A DNA stretch of 64,000 nt from Zoroaster sp. YZ-2022 (taxonomy: Eukaryota > Echinodermata > Asteroidea > Forcipulatida > Zoroasteridae), in NCBI GenBank assembly GCA_029582265.1, contig JAQQFT010000023.1, positions 62,001 through 126,000 on the forward strand, written 5' to 3'. Positions within the stretch are counted from its first letter, which is position 1, and each line of letters begins with the position of its first letter. Below are positions 36,901 to 53,000 of the stretch, one piece after another. A program made the position numbers and the translations under genes. The notes under the pieces are model-generated. The model saw nothing but the letters and a program-made list of their open reading frames with translations. It was not told the DNA's origin and did no database searches.

Positions 36901-39900
36901 AATGAAATTATTTCTAGCGTCGGTTATAACTTTAAAAGTTTTTAAGGAGGGCCGACAAATTTATATCCAAATTAAAGCTTAGGTTCTCCTCTTTTAGGAA
37001 ATCACATGACTTTTACATTTAGATAATTTCTTCATACCTTAAATGGCCTCCATGCACACTGAACCCTCCGCAAAATACTGTCAAAATACGGGCCATAACT
37101 CAGGGTAGACAGCCTATATTGTTGTGATTAAAACACAAATACGAATGAAATTATTTCTAGCGACGGTTATAACTTTAAAAGTTTTTAAGGGAGGCCGACA
37201 AATTTATATCAAATTAAAGCTTAGGATCTCTCCTCTTTTAGGAAATCACATGACTTTTACATTTAGATAATTTCTTCATACCTTAAATGGCCTCCATGCA
37301 CACTTAGCCCTCCGCAAAATACTGTCAAAATACGGGCCATAACTCAGTCTGGACAGCGTATTTTGTTGTGATTATATCACAAATCCGAGTGAAATTATTT
37401 CTAGCGACGGTTATAACTTTAAAAAAATTTAAGGGAGGCCGACAAATTTATATCCAAATTAAAGCTTAGGTTCTCCTCTTTTAGGAAATCACATGACTTT
37501 TACATTTAGATAATTTCTTCATACCTTAAATGGCCTCCATGCACACTTAGCCCTCCGCAAAATACTGTCAAAATACGGGCCATAACTCAGGGTAGACAGC
37601 CTATATTGTTGTGATTAAAACACAAATACGAATGAAATTATTTCTAGCGACGGTTATAACTTTAAAAGTTTTAAGGGAGGCCGACAAATTTATATCCAAA
37701 TTAAAGCTTAGGTTCTCCTCTTTTAGGAAATCACATGACTTTTACATTTAGATAATTTCTTCATACCTTAAATGGCCTCCATGCACACTGAGCCCTCCGC
37801 AAAATACTGTCAAAATACGGGCCATAACTCAGGGTAGACAGCCTATATTGTTGTGATTAAAACACAAATACGAATGAAATTATTTCTAGCGACGGTTATA
37901 ACTTTAAAAGTTTTTAAGGGAGGCCGACAAATTTATATCCAAATTAAAGCTTAGGATCTCCTCTTTTAGGAAATCACATGACTTTTACATTTAGATAATT
38001 TCTTCATACCTTAAATGGCCTCCATGCACACTGAGCCCTCCGCAAAATACTGTCAAAATACGGGCCATAACTCAGGGTAGACAGCCTATATTGTTGTGAT
38101 TAAAACACAAATACGAATGAAATTATTTCTAGCGACGGTTATAACTTTAAAAGTTTTTAAGGAGGCCGACAAATTTATATCCAAATTAAAGCTTAGGTTC
38201 TCCTCTTTTAGGAAATCACATGACTTTTACATTTAGATAATTTCTTCATACCTTAAATGGCCTCCATGCACACTGAGCCCTCCGCAAAATACTGTCAAAA
38301 TACGGGCCATAACTCAGGGTAGACAGCCTATATTGTTGTGATTAAAACACAAATAAGAATGAAATTATTTCTAGCGACGGTTATAACTTTAAAAGTTTTT
38401 AAGGGAGGCCGACAAATTTATATCCAAATTAAAGCTTAGGTTCTCCTCTTTTAGGAAATCACATGACTTTTACATTTAGATAATTTCTTCATACCTTAAA
38501 TGGCCTCCATGCACACTGAGCCCTCCGCAAAATACTGTCAAAATACGGGCCATAACTCAGGGTAGACAGCCTATATTGTTGTGATTAAAACACAAATACG
38601 AATGAAATTATTTCTAGCGACGGTTATAACTTTAAAAGTTTTTAAGGGAGGCCGACAAATTTATATCCAAATTAAAGCTTAGGATCTCCTCTTTTAGGAA
38701 ATCACATGACTTTTACATTTAGAAAATTTCTTCATACCTTAAATGGCCTCCATGCACACAGAGCCCTCCGCAAAATACTGTGAAAATACGGGCCATAACT
38801 CAGGGTAGACAGCCTATATTGTTGTGATTAAAACACAAATACGAATGAAATTATTTCTAGCGACGGTTATAACTTTAAAAGTTTTTAAGGGAGGCCGACA
38901 AATTTATATCCAAATTAAAGCTTAGGTTCTCCTCTTTTAGGAAATCACATGACTTTTACATTTAGATAATTTCTTCATACCTTAAACGGCCTCCATGCAC
39001 ACTTAGCCCTCAGTAAAATACGGTCAAAATACGGGCCATAACTCAGGGTAGACAGCCTATATTGTTGTGATTAAAACACAAATACGAATGAAATTATTTC
39101 TAGCGACGGTTATAACTTTAAAAGTTTTTAAGGGAGGCCGACAAATTTATATCCAAATTAAAGCTTAGGTTCTCCTCTTTTAGGAAATCACATGACTTTT
39201 ACATTTAGATAATTTCTTCATACCTTAAATGGCCTCCATGCACACTGAGCCCTCGACAAAATACTGTCAAAATACGGGCCATAACTCAGGGTAGACAGCC
39301 TATATTGTTGTGATTAAAACACAAATACGAATGAAATTATTTCTAGCGACGGTTATAACTTTAAAAGTTTTTAAGGGAGGCCGACAAATTTATATCCAAA
39401 TTAAAGCTTAGGTTCTCCTCTTTTAGGAAATCACATGACTTTTACATTTAGACAATTTCTTCATACCTTAAACGGCCTCCATGCACACTTAGCCCTCAGT
39501 AAAATACGGTCAAAATACGGGCCATAACTCAGGGTAAACACCCGACATTGTTGTGATTAAAACACAAATACGAATGAAATTATTTCTAGCGACGGTTATA
39601 ACTTTAAAAGTTTTTAAGGGAGGCCGACAAATTTATATCCAAATTAAAGCTTAGGTTCTCCTCTTTTAGGAAATCACATGACTTTTACATTTAGATAATT
39701 TCTTCATACCTTAAATGGCCTCCATGCACACTGAGCCCTCCGCAAAATACTGTCAAAATACGGGCCATAACTCAGGGTAGACAGCCTATATTGTTGTGAT
39801 TAAAACACAAATACGAATGAAATTATTTCTAGCGACGGTTATAACTTTAAAAGTTTTTAAGGGAGGCCGACAAATTTATATCCAAATTAAAGCTTAGGAT

Positions 39901-41029
39901 CTCCTCTTTTAGGAAATCACATGACTTTTACATTTAGATAATTTCTTCATACCTTAAATGGCCTCCATGCACACAGAGCCCTCCGCAAAATACTGTCAAA
40001 ATACGGGCCATAACTCAGGGTAGACAGCCTATATTGTTGTGATTAAAACACAAATACGAATGAAATTATTTCTAGCGACGGTTATAACTTTAAAAGTTTT
40101 TAAGGGAGGCCGACAAATTTATATCCAAATTAAAGCTTAGGTTCTCCTCTTTTAGGAAATCACATGACTTTTACATTTAGACAATTTCTTCATACCTTAA
40201 ACGGCCTCCATGCACACTTAGCCCTCAGTAAAATACGGTCAAAATACGGGCCATAACTCAGGGTAGACAGCCTATATTGTTGTGATTAAAACACAAATAC
40301 GAATGAAATTATTTCTAGCGACGGTTATAACTTTAAAAGTTTTTAAGGGAGGCCGACAAATTTATATCCAAATTAAAGCTTAGGTTCTCCTCTTTTAGGA
40401 AATCACATGACTTTTACATTTAGATAATTTCTTCATACCTTAAATGGCCTCCATGCACACTGAGCCCTCCGCAAAATACTGTCAAAATACGGGCCATAAC
40501 TCAGGGTAGACAGCCTATATTGTTGTGATTAAAACACAAATACGAATGAAATTATTTCTAGCGACGGTTATAACTTTAAAAGTTTTTAAGGGAGGCCGAC
40601 AAATTTATATCCAAATTAAAGCTTAGGTTCTCCTCTTTAGGAAATCACATGACTTTTACATTTAGTACATTTCTTCATACCTTAAATGGCCTCCATGCAC
40701 ACTTAGCCCTCCGCAAAATACTGTCAAAATACGGGCCATAACTCAGGGTAGACAGCCTATATTGTTGTGATTAAAACACAAATACGAATGAAATTATTTC
40801 TAGCGACGGTTATAACTTTAAAAGTTTTTAAGGGAGGCCGACAAATTTATATCCAAATTAAAGCTTAGGTTCTCCTCTTTTAGGAAATCACATGACTTTT
40901 ACATTTAGATAATTTCTTCATACCTTAAATGGCCTCCATGCACACAGAGCCCTCCGCAAAATACTGTCAAAATACGGGCCATAACTCAGGGTAGACAGCC
41001 TATATTGTTGTGATTAAAACACAAATACG

Positions 41030-44000
41030 AATGAAACTATTTCTAGCGTCGGTTATAACTTTAAAAGTTTTTAAGGGAGGCCGACAAATTTATATCCAAA
41101 TTAAAGCTTAGGTTCTCCTCTTTTAGGAAATCACATGACTTTTACATTTAGACAATTTCTTCATACCTTAAACGGCCTCCATGCACACTTAGCCCTCAGT
41201 AAAATACGGTCAAAATACGGGCCATAACTCAGGGTAGACAGCCTATATTGTTGTGATTAAAACACAAATACGAATGAATTTATTTCTAGCGACGGTTATA
41301 ACTTTAAAAGTTTTTAAGGGAGGCCGACAAATTTATATCCAAATTAAAGCTTAGGTTCTCCTCTTTTAGGAAATCACATGACTTTTACATTTAGATAATT
41401 TCTTCATACCTTAAATGGCCTCCATGCACACTGAGCCCTCCGCAAAATACTGTCAAAATACGGGCCATAACTCAGGGTAGACAGCCTATATTGTTGTGAT
41501 TAAAACACAAATACGAATGAAATTATTTCTAGCGACGGTTATAACTTTAAAAGTTTTTAAGGCAGGCCGACAAATTTATATCCAAATTAAAGCTTAGGTT
41601 CTCCTCTTTTAGGAAATCACATGACTTTTACATTTAGATAATTTCTTCATACCTTAAATGGCCTCCATGCACACTGAGCCCTCCGCAAAATACTGTCAAA
41701 ATACGGGCCATAACTCAGGGTAGACAGCCTATATTGTTGTGATTAAAACACAAATACGAATGAAATTATTTCTAGCGACGGTTATAACTTTAAAAGTTTT
41801 TAAGTGAGGCCGACAAATTTATATCCAAATTAAAGCTTAGCTTCTCCTCTTTTAGGAAATCACATGACTTTTACATTTCGATAATTTCTTCATACCTTAA
41901 ATGGCCTCCATGCACACTGAGCCCTCCGCAAAATACTGTCAAAATACGGGCCATAACTCAGGGTAGACAGCCTATATTGTTGTGATTAAAACACAAATAC
42001 GAATGAAATTATTTCTAGCGACGGTTATAACTTTAAAAGTTTTTAAGGGAGGCCGACAAATTTATATCCAAATTAAAGCTTAGGTTCTCCTCTTTTAGGA
42101 AATCACATGACTTTTACATTTAGAACATTTCTTCATACCTTAAATGGCCTCCATGCACACAGAGCCCTCCGCAAAATACTGTGAAAATACGGGCCATAAC
42201 TCAGGGTAGACAGCCTATATTGTTGTGATTAAAACACAAATACGAATGAAATTATTTCTAGCGACGGTTATAACTTTAAAAGTTTTTAAGTGAGGCCGAC
42301 AAATTTATATCCAAATTAAAGCTTAGGTTCTCCTCTTTTAGGAAATCACATGACTTTTACATTTCGATAATTTCTTCATACCTTAAATGGCCTCCATGCA
42401 CACTTAGCCCTCAGTAAAATACTGTCAAAATACGGGCCATAACTCAGGGTAGACAGCCTATATTGTTGTGATTAAAACACAAATACGAATGAAACTATTT
42501 CTAGCGTCGGTTATAACTTTAAAAGTTGTTAAGTGAGGCCGACAAATTTATATCCAAATTAAAGCTTAGGTTCTCCTCTTTTAGGAAATCACATGACTTT
42601 TACATTTAGATAATTTCTTCATACCTTAAACGGCCTCCATGCACACTTAGCCCTCAGTAAAATACTGTCAAAATACGGGCCATAACTCAGGGTAGACAGC
42701 CTATATTGTTGTGATTAAAACACAAATACGAATGAAATTATTTCTAGCGACGGTTATAACTTTAAAAGTTTTTAAGGAAGGCCGACAAATTTATATCCAA
42801 ATTAAAGCTTAGGTTCTCCTCTTTTAGGAAATCACATGACTTTTACATTTCGATAATTTCTTCATACCTTAAATGGCCTCCATGCACACTGAGCCCTCCG
42901 CAAAATACTGTCAAAATACGGGCCATAACTCAGGGTAGACAGCCTATATTGTTGTGATTAAAACACAAATACGAATGAAATTATTTCTAGCGACGGTTAT
43001 AACTTTAAAAGTTTTTAAGGGAGGCCGACAAATTTATATCCAAATTAAAGCTTAGGTTCTCCTCTTTTAGGAAATCACATGACTTTTACATTTAGATAAT
43101 TTCTTCATACCTTAAATGGCCTCCATGCACTCTGAGCCCTCCGCAAAATACTGTCAAAATACGGGCCATAACTCAGGGTAGACAGCCTATATTGTTGTGA
43201 TTAAAACACAAATACGAATGAAATTATTTCTAGCGTCGGTTATAACTTTAAAAGTTTTTAAGGGAGGCCGACAAATTTATATCCAAATTAAAGCTTAGGT
43301 TCTCCTCTTTTAGGAAATCACATGACTTTTACATTTAGACAATTTCTTCATACCTTAAACGGCCTCCATGCACACTTAGCCCTCAGTAAAATACGGTCAA
43401 AATACGGGCCATAACTCAGGGTAGACAGCCTATATTGTTGTGATTAAAAAACAAATACGAATGAAATTATTTCTAGCGACGGTTATAACTTTAAAAGTTT
43501 TTAAGGGAGGCCGACAAATTTATATCCAAATTAAAGCTTAGGTTCTCCTCTTTTAGGAAATCACATGACTTTTACATTTCGATAATTTCTTCATACCTTA
43601 AATGTCCTCCATGCACACTGAGCCCTCCGCAAAATACTGTCAAAATACGGGCAATAACTCAGGGTAGACAGCCTATATTGTTGTGATTAAAACACAAATA
43701 CGAATGAAATTATTTCTAGCGACGGTTATAACTTTAAAAGTTTTTAAGGGAGGCCGACAAATTTATATCCAAATTAAAGCTTAGGTTCTCCTCTTTAGGA
43801 AATCACATGACTTTTACATTTAGATAATTTCTTCATACCTTAAATGGCCTCCATGCACACTGAGCCCTCCGCAAAATACTGTCAAAATACGGGCCATAAC
43901 TCAGGGTAGACAGCCTATATTGTTGTGATTAAAACACAAATACGAATGAAATTATTTCTAGCGACGGTTATAACTTTAAAGGTTTTTAAGGGAGGCCGAC

Positions 44001-47000
44001 AAATTTATATCCAAATTAAAGCTTAGGTTCTCCTCTTTTAGGAAATCACATGACTTTTACATTTAGATAATTTCTTCATACCTTAAATGGCCTCCATGCA
44101 CACTGAGCCCTCCGCAAAATACTGTCAAAATACGGGCCATAACTCAGGGTAGACAGCCTATATTGTTGTGATTAAAACACAAATACGAATGAAACTATTT
44201 CTAGCGTCGGTTATAACTTTAAAAGTTTTTAAGGGAGGCCGACAAATTTATATCCAAATTAAAGCTTAGGTTCTCCTCTTTTAGGAAATCACATGACTTT
44301 TACATTTAGACAATTTCTTCATACCTTAAACGGCCTCCATGCACACTTAGCCCTCAGTAAAATACGGGCCATAACTCAGGGTAGACAGCCTATATTGTTG
44401 TGATTAAAACACAAATACGAATGAATTTATTTCTAGCGACGGTTATAACTTTAAAAGTTTTTAAGGGAGGCCGACAAATTTATATCCAAATTAAAGCTTA
44501 GGTTCTCCTCTTTTAGGAAATCACATGACTTTTACATTTCGATAATTTCTTCATACCTTAAATGGCCTCCATGCACACTGAGCCCTCCGCAAAATACTGT
44601 CAAAATACGGGCCATAACTCAGGGTAGACAGCCTATATTGTTGTGATTAAAACACAAATACGAATGAAATTATTTCTAGCGACAGTTATAACTTTAAAGT
44701 TTTTTAGGGAGGCCGACAAATTTATATCCAAATTAAAGCTTAGGTTCTCCTCTTTTAGGAAATCACATGACTTTTACATTTAGATAATTTCTTCATACCT
44801 TAAATGGCCTCCATGCACACTGAGCCCTCCGCAAAATACTGTCAAAATACGGGCCATAACTCAGGGTAGACAGCCTATATTGTTGTGATTAAAACACAAA
44901 TACGAATGAAATTATTTCTAGCGACGGTTATAACTTTAAAAGTTTTTAAGGGAGGCCGACAAATTTATATCCAAATTAAAGCTTAGGTTCTCCTCTTGAA
45001 ATCACATGACTTTTACATTTAGACAATTTCTTCATACCTTAAACGGCCTCCATGCACACTTAGCCCTCAGCAAAATACTGTCAAAATACGGGCCATAACT
45101 CAGGGTAGACAGCCTATATTGTTGTGATTAAAACACAAATACGAATGAAATTATTTCTAGCGACGGTTATAACTTTAAAAGTTTTTAAGGAAGGCCGACA
45201 AATTTATATCCAAATTAAAGCTTAGGTTCTCCTCTTTTAGGAAATCACATGACTTTTACATTTAGATAATTTCTTCATACCTTAAATGGCCTCCATGCAC
45301 ACTGAGCCCTCCGCAAAATACTGTCAAAATACGGGCCATAACTCAGGGTAGACAGCCTATATTGTTGTGATTAAAACACAAATACGAATGAAATTATTTC
45401 TAGCGACGGTTATAACTTTAAAAGTTTTTAAGGGAGGCCGACAAATTTATATCCAAATTAAAGCTTAGGTTCTCCTCTTTTTTGAAATCACATGACTTTT
45501 ACATTTAGATAATTTCTTCATACCTTAAATGGCCTCCATGCACACAGAGCCCTCCGCAAAATACTGTCAAAATACGGGCCATAACTCAGGGTAGACAGCC
45601 TATATTGTTGTGATTAAAACACAAATACGAATGAAATTATTTCTAGCGACGGTTATAACTTTAAAAGTTTTTAAGGGAGGCCGACAAATTTATATCCAAA
45701 TTAAAGCTTAGGTTCTCCTCTTTTAGGAAATCACATGACTTTTACATTTCGATAATTTCTTCATACCTTAAATGGCCTCCATGCACACTTAGCCCTCAGG
45801 GTAGACAGCCTATATTGTTGTGATTAAAACACAAATACGAATGAAATTATTTCTAGCGACGGTTATAACTTTAAAAGTTTTTAAGGGAGGCCGACAAATT
45901 TATATCCAAATTAAAGCTTAGGTTCTCCTCTTTTAGGAAATCACATGACTTTTACATTTAGACAATTTCTTCATACCTTAAACGGCCTCCATGCACACTT
46001 AGCCCTCCGCAAAATACTGTCAAAATACGGGCCATAACTCAGGGTAGACAGCCTATATTGTTGTGATTAAAACACAAATACGAATGAAATTATTTCTAGC
46101 GACGGTTATAACTTTAAAAGTTTTTAAGGGAGGCCGACAAATTTATATCCAAATTAAAGCTTAGGTTCTCCTCTTTTAGGAAATCACATGACTTTTACAT
46201 TTCGATAATTTCTTCATACCTTAAATGGCCTCCATGCACACTGAGCCCTCCGCAAAATACTGTCAAAATACGGGCCATAACTCAGGGTAGACAGCCTATA
46301 TTGTTGTGATTAAAACACAAATACGAATGAAATTATTTCTAGCGACGGTTATAACTTTAAAAGTTTTTAAGGGAGGCCGACAAATTTATATCCAAATTAA
46401 AGCTTAGGTTCTCCTCTTTTAGGAAATCACATGACTTTTACATTTAGACAATTTCTTCATACCTTAAACGGCCTCCATGCACACTTAGCCCTCAGTAAAA
46501 TACTGTCAAAATACGGGCCATAACTCAGGGTAGACAGCCTATATTGTTGTGATTAAAACACAAATACGAATGAAATTATTTCTAGCGACGGTTATAACTT
46601 TAAAAGTTTTTAAGGGAGGCCGACAAATTTATATCCAAATTAAAGCTTAGGTTCTCCTCTTTTAGGAAATCACATGACTTTTACATTTCGATAATTTCTT
46701 CATACCTTAAATGGCCTCCATGCACACTGAGCCCTCCGCAAAATACTGTCAAAATACGGGCCATAACTCAGGGTAGACAGCCTATATTGTTGTGATTAAA
46801 ACACAAATACGAATGAAATTATTTCTAGCGTCGGTTATAACTTTAAAAGTTTTTAAGGGAGGCCGACAAATTTATATCCAAATTAAAGCTTAGGTTCTCC
46901 TCTTTTAGGAAATCACATGACTTTTACATTTAGATAATTTCTTCATACCTTAAATGGCCTCCATGCACACTTAGCCCTCCGCAAAATACTGTCAAAATAC

Positions 47001-50000
47001 GGGCCATAACTCAGGGTAGACAGCCTATATTGTTGTGATTAAAACACAAATACGAATGAAATTATTTCTAGCGACGGTTATAACTTTAAAAGTTTTTAAA
47101 GGAGGCCGACAAATTTATATCCAAATTAAAGCTTAGGTTCTCCTCTTTTAGGAAATCACATGACTTTTACATTTAGATAATTTCTTCATACCTTAAATGG
47201 CCTCCATGCACACTGAGCCCTCCGCAAAATACTGTCAAAATACGGGCCATAACTCAGGGTAGACAGCCTATATTGTTGTGATTAAAACACAAATACGAAT
47301 GAAATTATTTCTAGCGACGGTTATAACTTTAAAAGTTTTTAAGGAGGCCGACAAATTTATATCCAAATTAAAGCTTAGGTTCTCCTCTTTTAGGAAATCA
47401 CATGACTTTTACATTTAGATAATTTCTTCATACCTTAAATGGCCTCCATGCACACTGAGCCCTCCGCAAAATACTGTCAAAATACGGGCCATAACTCAGG
47501 GTAGACAGCCTATATTGTTGTGATTAAAACACAAATACGAATGAAATTATTTCTAGCGACGGTTATAACTTTAAAATTTTTAAGGGAGGCCGACAAATTT
47601 ATATCCAAATTAAAGCTTAGGATCTCCTCTTTTAGGAAATCACATGACTTTTACATTTAGATAATTTCTTCATACCTTAAATGGCCTCCATGCACACAGA
47701 GCCCTCCGCAAAATACTGTCAAAATACGGGCCATAACTCAGGGTAGACAGCCTATATTGTTGTGATTAAAACACAAATACAAATGAAATTATTTCTAGCG
47801 ACGGTTATAACTTTAAAAGTTTTAGGAGGCCGACAAATTTATATCCAAATTAAAGCTTAGGTTCTCCTCTTTAGGAAATCACATGACTTTACATTTAGAC
47901 AATTTCTTCATACCTTAAACGGCCTCCATGCACACTTAGCCCTCCGCAAAATACTGTCAAAATACGGGCCTTAACTCAGTTTTGACAGCCTATATTGTTG
48001 TGATTAAAACACAAATACGAATGAAATTATTTCTAGCGACAGTTATAACTTTAAAAGTTTTTAAGGGAGGCCGACAAATTTATATCCAAATTAAAGCTTA
48101 GGTTCTCCTCTTTTAGGAAATCACATGACTTTTACATTTAGATAATTTCTTCATACCTTAAATGTCCTCCATGCACACTGAGCCCTCCGCAAAATACTGT
48201 CAAAATACGGGCCATAACTCAGGGTAGACAGCCTATATTGTTGTGATTAAAACACAAATACGAATGAAATTATTTCTAGCGACGGTTATAACTTTAAAAG
48301 TTTTTAAGGGAGGCCGACAAATTTATATCCAAATTAAAGCTTAGGTTCTCCTCTTTTAGGAAATCACATGACTTTTACATTTAGAACATTTCTTCATACC
48401 TTAAATGGCCTCCATGCACACAGAGCCCTCCGCAAAATACTGTGAAAATACGGGCCATAACTCAGGGTAGACAGCCTATATTGTTGTGATTAAAACACAA
48501 ATACGAATGAAATTATTTCTAGCGACGGTTATAACTTTAAAAGTTTTTAAGTGAGGCCGACAAATTTATATCCAAATTAAAGCTTAGCTTCTCCTCTTTT
48601 AGGAAATCACATGACTTTTACATTTAGATAATTTCTTCATACCTTAAATGGCCTCCATGCACACTGAGCCCTCCGCAAAATACTGTCAAAATACGGGCCA
48701 TAACTCAGGGTAGACAGCCTATATTGTTGTGATTAAAACACAAATACGAATGAAATTATTTCTAGCGACGGTTATAACTTTAAAAGTTTTTAAGTGAGGC
48801 CGACAAATTTATATCCAAATTAAAGCTTAGCTTCTCCTCTTTTAGGAAATCACATGACTTTTACATTTAGACAATTTCTTCATACCTTAAATGGCCTCCA
48901 TGCACACTTAGCCCTCCGCAAAATACTGTCAAAATACGGGCCATAACTCAGGGTAGACAGCCTATATTGTTGTGATTAAAAGACAAATACGATGAAATTA
49001 TTTCTAGCGACGGTTATAACTTTAAAAGTTTTTAAGGGAGGCCGTCAAATTTATATCCAAATTAAAGCTTAGGTTCTCCTCTTTTAGGAAATCACATGAC
49101 TTTTACATTTAGATAATTTCTTCATACCTTAAATGGCCTCCATGCACACTGAGCCCTCCCCAAAATACTGTCAAAATACGGGCCATAACTCAGGGTAGAC
49201 AGCCTATATTGTTGTGATTAAAACACAAATACGAATGAAATTATTTCTAGCGACGGTTATAACTTCCGACAAATTTATATCCAAATTAAAGCTTAGGTTC
49301 TCCTCTTTTAGGAAATCACATGACTTTTACATTTAGATAATTTCTTCATACCTTAAATGGCCTCCATGCACACTTAGCCCTCAGTAAAATACTGTCAAAA
49401 TACGGGCCATAACTCAGGGTAGACAGCCTATATTGTTGTGATTAAAACACAAATACGAATGAAATTATTTCTAGCGACGGTTATAACTTTAAAAGTTTTT
49501 AAGGGAGGCCGACAAATTTATATCCAAATTAAAGCTTAGGTTCTCCTCTTTTAGGAAATCACATGACTTTTACATTTCGATAATTTCTTCATACCTAAAT
49601 GGCCTCCATGCACACTGAGCCCTCCGCAAAATACTGTCAAAATACGGGCCATAACTCAGGGTAGACAGCCTATATTGTTGTGATTAAAACACAAATACGA
49701 ATGAAATTATTTCTAGCGACGGTTATAACTTTAAAAGTTTTTAAGGGAGGCCGACAAATTTATATCCAAATTAAAGCTTAGGTTCTCCTCTTTTAGGAAA
49801 TCACATGACTTTTACATTTAGATAATTTCTTCATACCTTAAATGGCCTCCATGCACACAGAGCCCTCCGCAAAATACTGTCAAAATACGGGCCATAACTC
49901 AGGGTAGACAGCCTATATTGTTGTGATTAAAACACAAATACGAATGAAATTATTTCTAGCGACGGTTATAACTTTAACGTTTTTAAGGGAGGCCGACAAA

Positions 50001-53000
50001 TTTATATCCAAATTAAAGCTTAGGTTCTCCTCTTGTTTGAAATCACATGACTTTTACATTTAGACAATTTCTTCATACCTTAAACGGCCTCCATGCACAC
50101 TTAGCCCTCAGTAAAATACGGTCAAAATACGGGCCATAACTCAGGGTAGACAGCCTATATTGTTGTGATTAAAACACAAATACGAATGAAATTATTTCTA
50201 GCGACGGTTATAACTTTAAAAGTTTTAAGGGAGGCCGACAAATTTATATCCAAATTAAAGCTTAGGTTCTCCTCTTTTAGGAAATCACATGACTTTTACA
50301 TTTAGATAATTTCTTCATACCTTAAATGGCCTCCATGCACACTGAGCCCTCCGCAAAATACTGTCAAAATACGGGCCATAACTCAGGGTAGACAGCCTAT
50401 ATTGTTGTGATTAAAACACAAATACAAATGAAATTATTTCTAGCGACGGTTATAACTTTAAAAGTTTTTAAGGGAGGCCGACAAATTTATATCCAAATTA
50501 AAGCTTAGGTTCTCCTCTTTTAGGAAATCACATGACTTTTACATTTAGACAATTTCTTCATACCTTAAACGGCCTCCATGCACACTTAGCCCTCCACAAA
50601 ATACTGTGAAAATACGGGCCATAACTCAGGGTAGACAGCCTATATTGTTGTGATTAAAACACAAATACGAATGAAATTATTTCTAGCGACGGTTATAACT
50701 TTAAAAGTTTTTAAGGGAGGCCGACAAATTTATATCCAAATTAAAGCTTAGGTTCTCCTCTTTTAGGAAATCACATGACTTTTACATTTAGACAATTTCT
50801 TCATACCTTAAACGGCCTCCATGCACACTTAGCCCTCAGTAAAATACGGTCAAAATACGGGCCATAACTCAGGGTAGACAGCCTATATTGTTGTGATTAA
50901 AACACAAATACGAATGAAATTATTTCTAGCGACGGTTATAACTTTAAAAGTTTTTAAGGGAGGCCGACAAATTTATATCCAAATTAAAGCTTAGGTTCTC
51001 CTCTTTTAGGAAATCACATGACTTTTACATTTCGATAATTTCTTCATACCTTAAATGGCCTCCATGCATACTGAGCCCTCCGCAAAATACTGTCAAAATA
51101 CGGGCCATAACTCAGGGTAGACAGCCTATATTGTTGTGATTAAAACACAAATACGGATGAAATTATTTCTAGCGACGGTTATAACTTTAAAAGTTTTTAA
51201 GGGAGGCCGACAAATTTATATCCAAATTAAAGCTTAGGTTCTCCTCTTTTTAGGAAATCACATGACTTTTACATTTAGATAATTTCTTCATACCTTAAAT
51301 GGCCTCCATGCACACTGAGCCCTCCGCAAAATACTGTCAAAATACGGGCCATAACTCAGGGTAGACAGCCTATATTGTTGTGATTAAAACACAAATACGA
51401 GTGAACTTGTTTCTCGCGACGGTTATAACTTTTAAAAGTTTTTAAGGAGGCCGACAAATTTATATCCAAATTAAAGCTTAGGTTCTCCTCTTTTAGGAAA
51501 TCACATGACTTTTACATTTAGATAATTTCTTCATACCTTAAATGGCCTCCATGCACACTGAGCCCTCCGCAAAATACTGTCAAAATACGGGCCATAACTC
51601 AGGGTAGACAGCCTATATTGTTGTGATTAAAACACAAATACTAATGAAATTATTTCTAGCGACGGTTATAACTTTAAAAGTTTTTAAGGGAGGCCGACAA
51701 ATTTATATCCAAATTAAAGCTTAGGTTCTCCTCTTTTTGGAAATCACATGACTTTTACATTTAGATAATTTCTTCATACCTTAAATGGCCTCCATGCACA
51801 CTGAGCCCTCCGCAAAATACTGTCAAAATACGGGCCATAACTCAGGGTAGACAGCCTATATTGTTGTGATTAAAACACAAATACGAATGAAATTATTTCT
51901 AGCGACGGTTATAACTTTAAAAGTTTTTTAGGGAGGCCGACAAATTTATATCCAAATTAAAGCTTAGGTTCTCCTCTTTTAGGAAATCACATGACTTTTA
52001 CATTTAGATAATTTCTTCATACCTTTTGGCCTCCATGCACACACTTAGCCCTCAGTAAAATACGGTCAAAATACGGGCCATAACTCAGGGTAGACAGCCT
52101 ATATTGTTGTGATTAAAACACAAATACGAATGAAATTATTTCTAGCGACGGTTATAACTTTAAAAGTTTTTAAGTGAGGCCGACAAATTTATATCCAAAT
52201 TAAAGCTTAGGTTCTCCTCTTTGATCAAATCACATGACTTTTACATTTCGATAATTTCTTCATACCTTAAATGGCCTCCATGCACACTGAGCCCTCCGCA
52301 AAATACTGTCAAAATACGGGCCATAACTCAGGGTAGACAGCCTATATTGTTGTGATTAAAACACAAATACGAATGAAATTATTTCTAGCGACGGTTATAA
52401 CTTTAAAAGTTTTTAAGGGAGGCCGACAAATTTATATCAAATTAAAGCTTAGGTTCTCCTCTTTTAGGAAATCACATGACTTTTACATTTAGATAATTTC
52501 TTCATACCTTAAATGGCCTCCATGCACACTGAGCCCTCCGCAAAATACTGTCAAAATACGGGCCATAACTCAGGGTAGACAGCCTATATTGTTGTGATTA
52601 AAACACAAATACGAATGAAATTATTTCTAGCGACGGTTATAACTTTAAAAGTTTTTAAGGAAGGCCGACAAATTTATATCCAAATTAAAGCTTAGGTTCT
52701 CCTCTTTTAGGAAATCACATGACTTTTACATTTAGATAATTTCTTCATACCTTAAATGGCCTCCATGCACACACAGAGCCCTCCGCAAAATACTGTCAAA
52801 ATACGGGCCATAACTCAGGGTAGACAGCCTATATTGTTGTGATTAAAACACAAATACGAATGAAATTATTTCTAGCGACGGTTATAACTTTTAAAAGTTT
52901 TTAAGGAGGCCGACAAATTTATATCAAATTAAAGCTTAGGTTCTCCTCTTTTGATATCACATGACTTTTACATTTAGACAATTTCTTCATACCTTAAACG